64,000 nt of DNA. Origin: Mesorhizobium caraganae. Lineage in GTDB: Bacteria; Pseudomonadota; Alphaproteobacteria; Rhizobiales; Rhizobiaceae. Of the stretch, positions 23,243 through 32,356 are shown piece after piece. The translations under genes were made by a program, and so were the position numbers. Numbering within the stretch: position 1 is the stretch's first letter; every line of letters begins with the position of its first letter. The notes under the pieces are model-generated. The model made no database searches and had not been told where the DNA came from. It saw only the letters and a list, made by a program, of their open reading frames with translations. The DNA lies in assembly GCF_016836705.1 (NCBI RefSeq), contig NZ_JAFCGY010000005.1, forward strand, positions 124,001 to 188,000, given 5' to 3'.

Positions 23243-24478
23243 ATGCATTGGAGCAACGTCGTGACCCTCACCCCGCAACAGAAGAAAACCGTCCTTGCCT
23301 CCTTCCTGGGCTGGACGCTCGACGCTTTTGATTTCTTCCTTCTGACCTTCCTGCTCACCGACATCGCAACCGAATTCAACACCGACGTCCCCGCGGTCTC
23401 CAAGGCGCTGTTCCTGACCTTGGCAACGCGCTTTGTCGGCGCCTTCTTCTTCGGCATGCTGGCCGACAGATACGGCCGCAAACTCATCCTGATGCTCAAC
23501 ATCGTCAGCTATTCGGTGATCGGCGCGCTCGCCGCCTTCTCGCCCAATCTCGGCATCTTCCTGGCGCTGCGTGCTCTGTTCGGCATCGCCATGGGCGGCG
23601 AATGGGGGCTCGGCAGTTCGCTCGCCATGGAATCGATCCCGCCGAGCGCCCGCGGCATGGTCTCTGGCATCCTGCAATGCGGCTACCCCACCGGCTATCT
23701 CTTGGCGGCTGTGGTCTACGGCCTGCTCTACCAGCAGACCATCGGCGGCTACACGATCGGTTGGCGCGCCATGTTCCTGCTCTCCTTCCTGCCGGCGCTG
23801 ATCGTGCTGTTCATCCGCTCGCACGTGCCGGAATCGCCGGCTTTCGTCGAGGCGCAGAAATCCGTCAAACCGGGGCTCCTTGAAACGCTGCAGAAGCACT
23901 GGAGCGTCGCCGTGTATGCCGTGGTGCTGATGATGTTCTTCAACTTCTTCAGCCACGGCACGCAGGACCTCTACCCGACCTTCCTGAAGAAGCAGCACGG
24001 CTTCGACCCGCATACGGTGAGCTGGATCACCATCGTCGCCAACATCGGCGCCATCGTCGGCGGCCTGGCGTTCGGCGCGCTGTCGGAACGGATCGGCCGC
24101 ATCAATGCAATCACACTGGCCTGCCTGATCGCCCTGCCGGCCATCCCGCTCTGGGCCTACAGCTCGACGCCCTTCATGCTGGCCATCGGCGCCTTCGTCA
24201 TGCAGGTCGCGGTGCAGGGCGCCTGGGGCGTCATTCCGGTGCACCTCAACGAGCTCTCGCCCGGTGCGGTGCGGGCGACCTTGCCCGGCTTCATCTACCA
24301 GGCCGGCAATCTCGCAGCGTCCTATGGCGGCCCCTACCAGGCCGGCATCGCCGAGGCACCCGGAGGCAGCTATGGCTATGCGCTGGCGCTGTTTGCCGGC
24401 GTGGTCGCCGTCTGCATCATCGTCGTCATCCGCTTCAGCCCGGAGCGGCGCGGCCAGGTGATGACGGTGCTCGGCTAA
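23243..24478 (+). CDS. MFS transporter (SHS-like metabolite:H+ symporter)
   Basis: About 411 residues with some twelve hydrophobic segments. The N-terminus LGWTLDAFDFFLLTFLLTDI, the loop GMLADRYGRKLIL between helices 2 and 3, and FGIAMGGEWGLGSSLAMES match sialate/lactate-type symporters. The start could be ATG 23243 or GTG 23261; the GTG has the better GGAG spacing, so the true protein may be six residues shorter. Probably imports the substrate or a monocarboxylate intermediate of this locus. The end overlaps the convergent EamA gene by 4 bp. Confidence 0.88.
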   Translation: MHWSNVVTLTPQQKKTVLASFLGWTLDAFDFFLLTFLLTDIATEFNTDVPAVSKALFLTLATRFVGAFFFGMLADRYGRKLILMLNIVSYSVIGALAAFSPNLGIFLALRALFGIAMGGEWGLGSSLAMESIPPSARGMVSGILQCGYPTGYLLAAVVYGLLYQQTIGGYTIGWRAMFLLSFLPALIVLFIRSHVPESPAFVEAQKSVKPGLLETLQKHWSVAVYAVVLMMFFNFFSHGTQDLYPTFLKKQHGFDPHTVSWITIVANIGAIVGGLAFGALSERIGRINAITLACLIALPAIPLWAYSSTPFMLAIGAFVMQVAVQGAWGVIPVHLNELSPGAVRATLPGFIYQAGNLAASYGGPYQAGIAEAPGGSYGYALALFAGVVAVCIIVVIRFSPERRGQVMTVLG

Positions 24479-25320
24479 CCCAGCCGCAACGCCACGACAC
24501 CGGCAACAATGCTGAGCGCGGCAGCACCGCGCCAGCCCGTCATCTTTTCGCCCAGCGCGAAGACCGAGATCATCATGGCGAACAGGATCGAGGTCTCGCG
24601 CAGCGACGCCACCGAGGCGATCGGCGCCTTGGTCATTGCCCACATGACGATCCAGTAGGCGGCGCCGCTGAGCACGCCGGTGAACAGCCCGGCCTTCCAG
24701 TCACGCGCCAGAACGGGCAGTGCCTTGGGCCCGCGAAAGATGAGGCACAGCACCAGCGCGCCAAGGGCATCGCAGACGAACAGCCAGGCGGCGTAGCTCT
24801 GCGCCGTCGCCGCCAGCCGCGCGCCGCTGCCGTCGGAGAGCGTGTAGCTGGAGATAAAGATCGAGGTGCCGAGCGCAAAGCCGACCGCGCGAAGATTGAA
24901 CCGCTCCAGATGTACGCCGCCGCGAAACGACATCACCAGCGTTCCGGCCGACAGCAGCAGGATGCCGAGGATGGCGAACGGCGCCGGCATCTCCTGCACC
25001 ACGACAACGCCGCCGAGCGCGGTCAGCAGCGGCGCCGTACCGCGCGCCAGCGGATAGGTCTGGGCGAAATCACCGGCCTTGTAGGCGCCGATCAGGAAGG
25101 TCCGGTAGCCCATATGGAAGATTACCGAGGCGATGATGTAGGGCCACACTTCGGCCTTCGGAAACTCGACGAAGGGCAGCACGAACAGCGCGGCAAACCC
25201 CATGCCCAGCGTCATCAGAGTGATCGACAGGAAACGGTCGAGATGCACCTTGACCAGCGCATTCCAGATCGCGTGCATAGCGGCCGCGGCAAGCACCGCG
25301 AAGAAGACGAAAAGCGTCAT
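24475..25320 (-). CDS. EamA/DMT family transporter
   Basis: 281 residues from the ATG at 25320. Ten hydrophobic stretches in two EamA halves: FFAVLAAAAMHAIWNALVKV at the start, YPLARGTAPLLTALGGVVVV closing the first half, and SVASLRETSILFAMMISVFA with LGEKMTGWRGAAALSIVAGV at the end. It follows the phosphatase-fold gene with a 7-base gap, so it is co-transcribed. Export of amino acids or metabolites is the usual role; the substrate is unknown. Confidence 0.85.
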   Translation of the reverse strand: MTLFVFFAVLAAAAMHAIWNALVKVHLDRFLSITLMTLGMGFAALFVLPFVEFPKAEVWPYIIASVIFHMGYRTFLIGAYKAGDFAQTYPLARGTAPLLTALGGVVVVQEMPAPFAILGILLLSAGTLVMSFRGGVHLERFNLRAVGFALGTSIFISSYTLSDGSGARLAATAQSYAAWLFVCDALGALVLCLIFRGPKALPVLARDWKAGLFTGVLSGAAYWIVMWAMTKAPIASVASLRETSILFAMMISVFALGEKMTGWRGAAALSIVAGVVALRLG

Positions 25321-25327
25321 GGAGGGC

Positions 25328-26236
25328 TCACCGACCTCCCGAGCCCAGGGGCGTTTCGAGATCGATGTCGACCCGGAGGGGGAAGTGATCGGACGCCACC
25401 TCGCCAATATCGGCACCGACCGAGCGGACGCGATCGGCGAACATGCCACCGACGAAGCAATGGTCGAGCCGGCGCTTGGCCACCTTGCCGTCGATGGTCT
25501 TCACATGGGTGTGGAAATCAGCGGTCGGCTCGCTGGCAATGGACGCCGCATCGACCAAACCGTCGAGATAGGCGGCACCGCGATGATAGGGCGTGCTGCC
25601 GACGATGCGGCTGTATTCAGCACTCCCCGGCTCCATGTTGAAATCGCCCATCCAGATCGCCGCCATCGGATTTTCCGGCTCGACCTCACCGCTGGTCCAG
25701 TTGCGCGCAGGCTCGTCATCGATGCCGCTCCACGGTCCGCCCTCGGACGGCGCGCGGCGATGTTCGGCAAGCAGATAGTCGATCTGCTCCAGCCGCTCTT
25801 CCGCCGCGATATGGGCGAGATGCAGCGACAGGAATCGCACCGGCCCGGCCGGCGTGCGGATCATGCATTCAAGCGCGGCATTGCGGGTGTTGAGCGGCCT
25901 CAGCGTGCGGCGCATCGGCAGCGTGTGCAGGCGCGACCAGACGATCGGCAGCTTCGACAGCAGCATGGTGCCAAACTGCCGGCGGCGGTTGATGATGCGG
26001 CTATCGCGCCGCTCGCTGGCGTCCATGTCGAAGGCCGGGCCGTAGACCCAGTGATAGTCCGGCAGCAGTTTTGACAGGACCTCGGGCTGGTCGTCCTCAT
26101 TGGTCCTCTGCCAGTGCCTCTCCACCTCCTGCAGCGCAATGATGTCGGCGCCGCCAACGATGCGCGCCGCGCGCGTCAGATCGTAGCGGCCATCGCTGCC
26201 GAACCCGTACTGGATGTTGTAGCTGACCAGCTTCAT
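25328..26236 (-). CDS. endonuclease/exonuclease/phosphatase family protein
   Basis: 302 residues. The DNase-I-like fold is clear from the ordered motifs SYNIQYG, ALQEVERH (metal-binding Glu), SLHLAHIAAEERLEQ, WMGDFNMEPGS and the terminal SDHFPLRVD. No signal peptide. Family members cleave DNA, phosphoinositides or sphingomyelin; nothing in the sequence decides which. It is the first gene of a two-gene unit with the EamA transporter. Confidence 0.88.
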   Translation of the reverse strand: MKLVSYNIQYGFGSDGRYDLTRAARIVGGADIIALQEVERHWQRTNEDDQPEVLSKLLPDYHWVYGPAFDMDASERRDSRIINRRRQFGTMLLSKLPIVWSRLHTLPMRRTLRPLNTRNAALECMIRTPAGPVRFLSLHLAHIAAEERLEQIDYLLAEHRRAPSEGGPWSGIDDEPARNWTSGEVEPENPMAAIWMGDFNMEPGSAEYSRIVGSTPYHRGAAYLDGLVDAASIASEPTADFHTHVKTIDGKVAKRRLDHCFVGGMFADRVRSVGADIGEVASDHFPLRVDIDLETPLGSGGR

Positions 26237-26441
26237 TGCTTATCCGGCTCACTTTCGGTGATGGCAGTAGCGGTTCAGTGGATTGGTTGCAATGTGCACG
26301 AGAATGGAAGCGGCTTGTGCCAGAAGCCTCCCCGCCTTTGCCGCGCGATCATGCACCGATTCCCGCCCGGCTCGGTATCCTCCGCACGCCGGAAAACGCC
26401 GCGAGACGTCCCGTGGAAAGTGACGGCGCAAAAAGGAGGCG

Positions 26442-27995
26442 CTAGTCGGTCGTCAGCGGTTGGAACCGGCCCGCCGGCGATGCGGCCAGTTCCGCCCAGT
26501 CGATCTCTTCCTCCAGCCGGTGATAGGCCTCGTCGCCGATCGTGCCGTTGCGGCGCAGCTCCTCGAGCGTGTCGCGCTGGCGGTTGATGGCATAGAGGCG
26601 CAGCCGGTCGTATTCGGTGGCGGCTTGGGCGTCGTCCGGGTTTTCCGCGATCACGCGCTGAGCTTCATACTGTTCTCGCACGACGGCAGCCGCCGCCGAG
26701 GTCTTGCGGCTGAGCACATCGAGTGCGGCCTGCATGACGGCGACACGCGCCTGCGCCACCTCGTTGTCGACCGTTCTGTCCGGGGCGAAGTTGATCCAGC
26801 GCAGCAGCGGCTTCAGGGTCATGCCTTGCAGCACCAGCGTGCCCAGCACCACCGCAAAGGCGGCAAGCACGATCGGGTCGCGGTGGGGAAAATCGGCCGG
26901 CAGGGCAATAGCCACGACCAGCGTCACCAGCCCCCGCATGCCGCACCAGCCGACCAGCACGGCGCCGCCAAATGTCGGCAGATCGCGCCTTGCCTCTTTG
27001 CTGCCGAGGCGGGCAAGCCAGCGGATGATGGCGACGTAACTCCCCACCCAGACCAGCCGCGCGACGATGACGACGACCAGCACGGTTCCGGCAAAGAGAA
27101 AGGCTTCGCCTTGCCCGTCGCCGGCAAGCCGGCCGACGATCGAGCGAGCCTGCAGGCCCATCAGCACGAAGGCCAGCACGTTGAGCACGAACACCGCCGA
27201 TTCCCAGACCGAATAGGTGCTGACGCGGCGTCTGGCCGACATGCGGCGGGGTGCCCTGCGCGCAATGGTGATGGCGTAGACGACGATGGTGATGATGGCG
27301 GAAAGGCCGAGCTTGTCTGCGATGATCCAGACGGCAAAGGTTCCGGCAAACTGCACCACCGTGCTGCTCGCCGCGTCCTCGATGCGGCCAAGCGTCAGCA
27401 GCGAGATCCGGCCGAACACGTAGCCCGCGACCAGACTGCCGATCGTTGCCAGCAGGATCACCGGAATGGCGTTGCTCAGCATGATCGTGCCGAGCGCCGC
27501 CGAAACCGCCAGCCGGTAGATCAAGAGCGCGGTGGCATCGTTGAGCAGGCTCTCGCCCTGCAGGATGGCGGTGATGCGGTGCGGCACCTTGAACTGGCTG
27601 AGAACGGCAGACGCCGCCACGGCATCCGGCGGCGCGACAATGGCGCCAAGCGCGATTGCCGCCGCGATCGGCAGGCCGGCCATCTTCCAGCCGACGAGGG
27701 CAACCACCACGGTGGTGAAGACAACGGCGCCAAGCGCCAGCAGCGCCAGCGACAGCCGGTAGCGTTTCAGGTCGCGCAGCGAGGTGTCGTAGGCAGCGTC
27801 GAGGAGCACCGGGGCGATGAACAAAGCAAGCGCCAGTTCCGGATCGATCTCGATCGTCGGCGCGCCTGGCACGAAGGCAATCGCCACCCCGGCTAGAGCC
27901 AGCAAGGACGGATAGGGAATCTCCAGCCGCCGCGACAGCGCCGTCAGCGCGACGGCAGCCAGAAGCAGGACAAGGGTCAGTTCGAAAAGAGCCAT
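26442..27995 (-). CDS. CPA1 family Na+/H+ antiporter
   Basis: 517 residues. A membrane domain of about 400 residues has ELALALFIAPVLLDAAYDTS, GAIVAPPDAVAASAVLSQF (the PPDA unwound-helix motif near the ion site), QGESLLNDATALLIYRLAV (ND ion-binding pair) and GWCGMRGLVTLVVAIALP. A 100-residue charged cytosolic tail follows. These are features of NhaP/YjcE antiporters that exchange Na+ or K+ for protons. Single gene; the 205 bases downstream show no gene. Confidence 0.93.
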   Translation of the reverse strand: MALFELTLVLLLAAVALTALSRRLEIPYPSLLALAGVAIAFVPGAPTIEIDPELALALFIAPVLLDAAYDTSLRDLKRYRLSLALLALGAVVFTTVVVALVGWKMAGLPIAAAIALGAIVAPPDAVAASAVLSQFKVPHRITAILQGESLLNDATALLIYRLAVSAALGTIMLSNAIPVILLATIGSLVAGYVFGRISLLTLGRIEDAASSTVVQFAGTFAVWIIADKLGLSAIITIVVYAITIARRAPRRMSARRRVSTYSVWESAVFVLNVLAFVLMGLQARSIVGRLAGDGQGEAFLFAGTVLVVVIVARLVWVGSYVAIIRWLARLGSKEARRDLPTFGGAVLVGWCGMRGLVTLVVAIALPADFPHRDPIVLAAFAVVLGTLVLQGMTLKPLLRWINFAPDRTVDNEVAQARVAVMQAALDVLSRKTSAAAAVVREQYEAQRVIAENPDDAQAATEYDRLRLYAINRQRDTLEELRRNGTIGDEAYHRLEEEIDWAELAASPAGRFQPLTTD

Positions 27996-28146
27996 GGCCC
28001 ATCGTAGCGGCGAAGCGGCATGGTGGGCAGTGGCTGGATGGCAAGATGCTGTTGATTGTCAGCACGCTTCCCGGCTTTAGCAATGATACGGCCGTTCATC
28101 GCGCCAGCTTGAATCGACCATCTCGGTCGCCCTAGGAGGCTGCTTG

Positions 28147-29211
28147 CTAATGCAGCACCAGCATATCGCTCGATGAGAACGATATCTCGGCCTTCTCGCC
28201 GACTGCCGGCGGCGGCGTTGCCGGGCTGTTGAATGTGTCGAGCGAGACCGTGTGACCGCCGATACCGACGCGAACCCGGATGACCGAGCCGAGGAAGTGC
28301 ACTTCGGAAATTTCGCCTGACAGGCTGGAGTCACGGCCAGGCTGGCGCCCCAGCGAAATCGCCTCCGGCCGCAGCGCCAGAGACAGCATGTCGCCGGACT
28401 TCGACCCGTTGAGCTTGCCCTTGAGCGAGACCTCCTGCGTGTTGACCTGCACCGTGCCGGCCGCGGCATCGGTGACCTTGCCTTCGAGCACGTTCAGCGT
28501 GCCGACGAAATTGGCGACGAACTTGGTTGCCGGGCGATTGTAGATCTCGAACGGCGTGCCGACCTGCTCGGCCTTGCCGCCATACATCACCGCGATACGG
28601 TCCGAGATCGACAGCGCCTCTTCCTGGTCATGGGTGACGAAGATGGTGGTGATGCCAAGCTTCTTCTGGATGGAACGGATTTCCTCGCGCAGCGACACGC
28701 GCACCTTGGCGTCGAGCGCAGACAGCGGCTCGTCAAGCAGCAAAAGCTTCGGCTTCGGCGCAATCGCCCGCGCCAGCGCAATGCGCTGCTGCTGGCCGCC
28801 GGAGAGCTGGTAGGGATAACGGTCGGCCATCTGCGGCAGCTTGATGATGTCGAGCATCTCGGCAACGCGGGCATCGATATCTGCCCTGGGCATGCCGGCG
28901 ACCTTCAGTCCAAAGCCGATGTTCTGCGCCACCGTCAGGTTGGGGAACAGCGCATAGGCCTGGAACACCATGCCGACATTGCGCTGGTTTGGCTTCAACC
29001 GGGTGATATCCTTGCCTGCAACGACGATCTTGCCCGCCGACGGCTCTTCGAAACCGGCGACCATTCGCAGAACGGTGGTCTTGCCGCAGCCGGACGGCCC
29101 GAGGAAGGAAACGAACTCGCCCGGCTCGACATCGAGATTGAAATCCTCGACCACTGTGGTGGCGCCGAAGGATTTTCGCACATGCTGGATGGAGAGGAAT
29201 GGTTCGGCCAT
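28147..29211 (-). CDS. ABC transporter ATPase (PotA-like)
   Basis: 354 residues. Walker A GPSGCGKTT at residues 38-46, MVFQAYALFPNLTVAQNI, signature LSGGQQQRIALARA, Walker B LLLLDEPLSALDAKVR and FVTHDQEEALSISDR. A C-terminal TOBE domain (LALRPEAISLGRQ) is present. The set fits POPT-family importers for polyamines, phosphonates, thiamine or iron. Last gene of the SBP-permease-permease-ATPase operon; 30 bases after the permease. Confidence 0.93.
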   Translation of the reverse strand: MAEPFLSIQHVRKSFGATTVVEDFNLDVEPGEFVSFLGPSGCGKTTVLRMVAGFEEPSAGKIVVAGKDITRLKPNQRNVGMVFQAYALFPNLTVAQNIGFGLKVAGMPRADIDARVAEMLDIIKLPQMADRYPYQLSGGQQQRIALARAIAPKPKLLLLDEPLSALDAKVRVSLREEIRSIQKKLGITTIFVTHDQEEALSISDRIAVMYGGKAEQVGTPFEIYNRPATKFVANFVGTLNVLEGKVTDAAAGTVQVNTQEVSLKGKLNGSKSGDMLSLALRPEAISLGRQPGRDSSLSGEISEVHFLGSVIRVRVGIGGHTVSLDTFNSPATPPPAVGEKAEISFSSSDMLVLH

Positions 29212-29241
29212 GGCTTTTTCTTTCGATCAGTACTTTGTCGA

Positions 29242-30042
29242 TCAGTTCGGGCGGTTCGCCGATCTCGGCGCGAACCGGGACAGGATCTGGATCAGCGACA
29301 TGCAGCCCCAGGTGATGGCGAAGGCGATGATGGCAAGCGCCGCCGGCTCATAAGCGCGGTTGGCGCCAACGTTTTGCAGATAGGGGCCGAAGGCGGGTCG
29401 GTTGAGCAGACTGGCCATGGTGAATTCGCCGATGACGATGGCGAACGTGAGGAAGGCGCCCGACAACACCGCGATCAGCACATTGGGCAGGATCACTCGA
29501 CCAATGATCGTGCCCCAACCGGCGCCCAGAATCTGCGCCGCTTCCGTCAGCGTCCTGACATCAATGGTGCGAAGGCCGGTATCGACGGCGCGGTACATGT
29601 AGGGCAGCGCCAGCATTGCATAACCGATGACCAGCAAGGCATTTGTACCCATGTCGGTCGCCAGGAACGGCAGCGGCGAATTCGAACCGTACATCCTGAT
29701 ATAGCCGAAGACGATGACGATGGCCGGAATGACCAGCGGCAGCAACGTGATAAACTCGACGATCGGCCGCAGGTGCGGCAGGCGCAGCCGAATCCAGTAG
29801 GCGGCGGGCACCACGATCAACACGCCGAGAATGATGGTGAAGACGGCGGCGAGCACCGAGTAGCCAAAGGTCGCCTGAAAACGAGGGTCGCCAAGCACGA
29901 TCTGATAGGCATCGAAGGAATAGGCGCCGCGCCGCATGCGCATGGAAAATTCCACGGTTGCGATCAGCGGAATGAAGAAATAGGCCGCGCCCAGCGCGAA
30001 GACGACCCAGGCCCAGAATTTGCCGGACTTCATTTCAGCCAC
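29242..30042 (-). CDS. ABC transporter permease 2 (PotC-like)
   Basis: 266 residues with six hydrophobic stretches. The first helix is FALGAAYFFIPLIATVEFSM, and the EAA loop LTEAAQILGAGWGTIIGRVI is in the second half. The gene overlaps the first permease by 13 bp. Length and topology fit PotC/FbpB-half-type permeases. Confidence 0.9.
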   Translation of the reverse strand: MAEMKSGKFWAWVVFALGAAYFFIPLIATVEFSMRMRRGAYSFDAYQIVLGDPRFQATFGYSVLAAVFTIILGVLIVVPAAYWIRLRLPHLRPIVEFITLLPLVIPAIVIVFGYIRMYGSNSPLPFLATDMGTNALLVIGYAMLALPYMYRAVDTGLRTIDVRTLTEAAQILGAGWGTIIGRVILPNVLIAVLSGAFLTFAIVIGEFTMASLLNRPAFGPYLQNVGANRAYEPAALAIIAFAITWGCMSLIQILSRFAPRSANRPN

Positions 30043-30944
30043 CTCTCCGAACGCGTCCGGAACCAGATGTAGAAGACATTAGCGAGCCCGGTGATGACGA
30101 TCATGCCGAAGGCGATCGCATAGCCGAGATGAGCATTGTGCAGCACGTCGCCGCGGATCTGCGCGTAGAGCAGGATCGGCACGATGTTGAGGGAGGAGCC
30201 GGTCAGCGCATAAGCGGTGGCGATCGCGCCGAAGGCATTGGCGAAGAGCAGGATGACCGTGCCGAGGAAGCTCGGCCAGATCACCGGGATCACCACCATG
30301 CGCCAGTATTGCGCCTGGGTGGCGCCGAGCGTCGCGGCGGCCTCGCCCCATTCCTTCTTCAAACCGTCGATCGCCGGCGTGATGATGACCACCATCAGCG
30401 GGATCTGGAAATAGACATAGGTCAGCGTCAGGCCCCAGAACGACAGGATGTTGAAGCCGTGTGCGTAGATGTTGAGGCCGAACACCGTGTTCAGAAGCAC
30501 CGTCGCGAGACCGAGCCGTCCGAGTGTCGCGAGGAAGGCGAAGGCCAGCGGTACGCCGGCGAAATTGGAAGCAACGCCGGAAAAGGTTAGCGTTGCCGAG
30601 CGTATCCACTCCGGCAGGCCGCCGCGCACGATCGCGATGGCGATGGCGAGCCCGGCGAAGGCACCGATCAGCGCCGAGGAAAGGCTGACCTTGAGCGAGA
30701 TCCAGTAGGCGGCGACAATCGATGGCTGCGCCAGCGCCGCTATGTTTTCGAACGTGAATTCGCCGGCATCGTTCTGGAATGCGCCCAGCATCAGATAGAG
30801 CGTGGGCAAGATCAGGAACATGATTGCGAAGATGAAAAATGGCGCGACACCGAGCCATTGCGTCGGCAGTCGCAATGCGCGCGCCTCGCTGGGGGGCGCG
30901 GTCTTCCCGGCGACTGCGTGATCGGAAAGCGAGAGATCTGTCAT
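30030..30944 (-). CDS. ABC transporter permease 1 (PotB-like)
   Basis: 304 residues from ATG 30944 (GGAGA upstream). The upstream part of the open frame overlaps the stem-loop and is not coding. First helix LGVAPFFIFAIMFLILPTLY, EAA loop EWGEAAATLGATQAQYWRMV, and several further helices. Pairs with the following permease. Confidence 0.9.
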   Translation of the reverse strand: MTDLSLSDHAVAGKTAPPSEARALRLPTQWLGVAPFFIFAIMFLILPTLYLMLGAFQNDAGEFTFENIAALAQPSIVAAYWISLKVSLSSALIGAFAGLAIAIAIVRGGLPEWIRSATLTFSGVASNFAGVPLAFAFLATLGRLGLATVLLNTVFGLNIYAHGFNILSFWGLTLTYVYFQIPLMVVIITPAIDGLKKEWGEAAATLGATQAQYWRMVVIPVIWPSFLGTVILLFANAFGAIATAYALTGSSLNIVPILLYAQIRGDVLHNAHLGYAIAFGMIVITGLANVFYIWFRTRSERWLK

Positions 30945-30968
30945 GCGCCGGCTACCGTCTCCGAGGAA

Positions 30969-30996
30969 AACCGGGCGGCCGCGAGGCCGCCCGGTT
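30969..30996 (-). other. intercistronic stem-loop (12-bp perfect stem)
   Basis: AACCGGGCGGCC and its perfect complement GGCCGCCCGGTT around a 4-base loop, 11 bases after the binding-protein stop and before the permease start. On the minus strand only TTTTCC follows, a weak U-tract. Same position relative to the binding-protein gene as the stem-loop at 15544-15567, so it probably sets the excess of binding protein over permease by mRNA stabilisation or partial termination. Confidence 0.75.
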
Positions 30997-31007
30997 GGCT
31001 TCAAGCC

Positions 31008-32114
31008 TTACTTGACGTTGGCGCCGACGACGGCATCCCAGTTCTTGGTGACGGCTTCCTTTGCCTTGCCCTGCTCGTCCAGCGTCGGGAACACCGCCGC
31101 AGCGTAAGCCTCAGCCGGCGGCAGCTTGGCCATCACGTCCGCCGGGAGCTTGCCGTTCTTGGCAAGATCGTTGAAGCGGATCGGGTGGCAATAGCCTTTC
31201 AGCCAGCCGATCTGGCCTTCGTCGGAGTAGAGATACTCCAGCCACAGCTTGGCAGCGTTCGGATGCGGTGCGAAAGCACTGATCGCCTGCACGTAGACGC
31301 CGGCAACGACACCCGTCTTCGGCACGACGACGTCGACGGGCGGGTTGCCCTTCAGCGTGTCGCGACCGGCAAGTGCATTGTAGTCCCAGGTCACCAGGAT
31401 CGGCGTCTGGCCTTGAGCCAGGGTCGCCGGCTTGCCGATGACCGGCACGAAATTGCCGGCGGCATTGAGCTTCTTGAAGAAGTCGAGGCCGGCGGTACCG
31501 GCAGCTTCGCCGGCAGCCGCGCCGCCGGAAAGGCCAGCCGCGTAGACGGCCTGGATGGCCTGGTTCGAGGCGCGCGGGTCGCCTGCAAGCGCCACGGTGT
31601 TGGCGAATTCCGGCTTCAGCAGGTCAGCCCAGTCAGCCGGTGCTTCCTTGACGAGGTCCTTATTCACCAGGAAGGACAGCACGCCGTAGTAGTCGCCGGT
31701 CCAGAAACCGTCGGCATCCTTGGCGCTGTCCGGGATCGAGTCCCAGGTCGACACTTTGTAGGCCTGGATAAGGCCGTCGGCCTTGGCGGTCGGGCCGAAC
31801 GACAGGCCGACATCGATGACGTCGGGAGCCTGCGGGCCCTTATTGTCCTTGTTGGCCTTGATCGCCTCGACCTCGTCGCCGGAACCGGCATCGGGGTTGA
31901 GTTCGTTGACGGTGATTTCCGGATACTTCGCCTTGAAGCCGTCGATGACGGCGCCATAGCCACACCAGTCATGCGGCAGCGCGATGGTGGTGAGCTGGCC
32001 TTCCTTCTTTGCCGCGGCAACCAGTTCATCCATGGACTGGGCCGACGAGATAGCAGAGGTCGCCATGAGGGCGACGGCCGATAGGGAAAGCACTTTCCCC
32101 GTAAACTTGAACAT
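31008..32114 (-). CDS. ABC transporter substrate-binding protein (family 1, PotD-like)
   Basis: 368 residues from ATG 32114, with GGAGA six bases upstream. Signal peptide MFKFTGKVLSLSAVALMATS followed by AISSAQS. The mature part has LTTIALPHDWCGYGAVIDGF, DVIDVGLSFGPTAKADGLI, WTGDYYGVLSFLVNKDLV and SAFAPHPNAAKLWLEYLYSD, all usual for periplasmic proteins that bind polyamines, phosphonates or iron chelates. Periplasmic. A possible Pho box lies upstream. Neighbouring genes suggest an amine or amino-alcohol, but the ligand is not proven. Confidence 0.9.
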   Translation of the reverse strand: MFKFTGKVLSLSAVALMATSAISSAQSMDELVAAAKKEGQLTTIALPHDWCGYGAVIDGFKAKYPEITVNELNPDAGSGDEVEAIKANKDNKGPQAPDVIDVGLSFGPTAKADGLIQAYKVSTWDSIPDSAKDADGFWTGDYYGVLSFLVNKDLVKEAPADWADLLKPEFANTVALAGDPRASNQAIQAVYAAGLSGGAAAGEAAGTAGLDFFKKLNAAGNFVPVIGKPATLAQGQTPILVTWDYNALAGRDTLKGNPPVDVVVPKTGVVAGVYVQAISAFAPHPNAAKLWLEYLYSDEGQIGWLKGYCHPIRFNDLAKNGKLPADVMAKLPPAEAYAAAVFPTLDEQGKAKEAVTKNWDAVVGANVK

Positions 32115-32171
32115 GTGTTCTCTCCGTTGAACTGGCGTCGCTGGACGCCTGCGATGCGGTATCTTTTTCAT

Positions 32172-32189
32172 GTGACAGCCAGATGAAAG
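32172..32189 (-). promoter_or_regulatory. possible Pho box upstream of the ABC operon
   Basis: On the minus strand CTTTCAT, four bases, CTGTCAC. Compared with the PhoB half-site CTGTCAT/C, 13 of 14 half-site positions agree and the 11-bp spacing of repeats is right, but the spacer CTGG is not AT-rich. It lies 58 bases before the binding-protein start. No convincing -10 box follows. Confidence 0.35.
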
Positions 32190-32356
32190 CTTTTTGAAAC
32201 TGGCCCCCGGCGGCACGAAAAGTTAACTCTTTTTAACGGGCTGTAGCAATTAGCCTCCACTTAATTTCCCGGCTAATGGTTTATTGCCTTGCCCTTTGCC
32301 CCCTTGCCCTTTCCTTTCCCCTCGTTTCCAGATCACTTCCGGCGCCGCAAGCCGCC

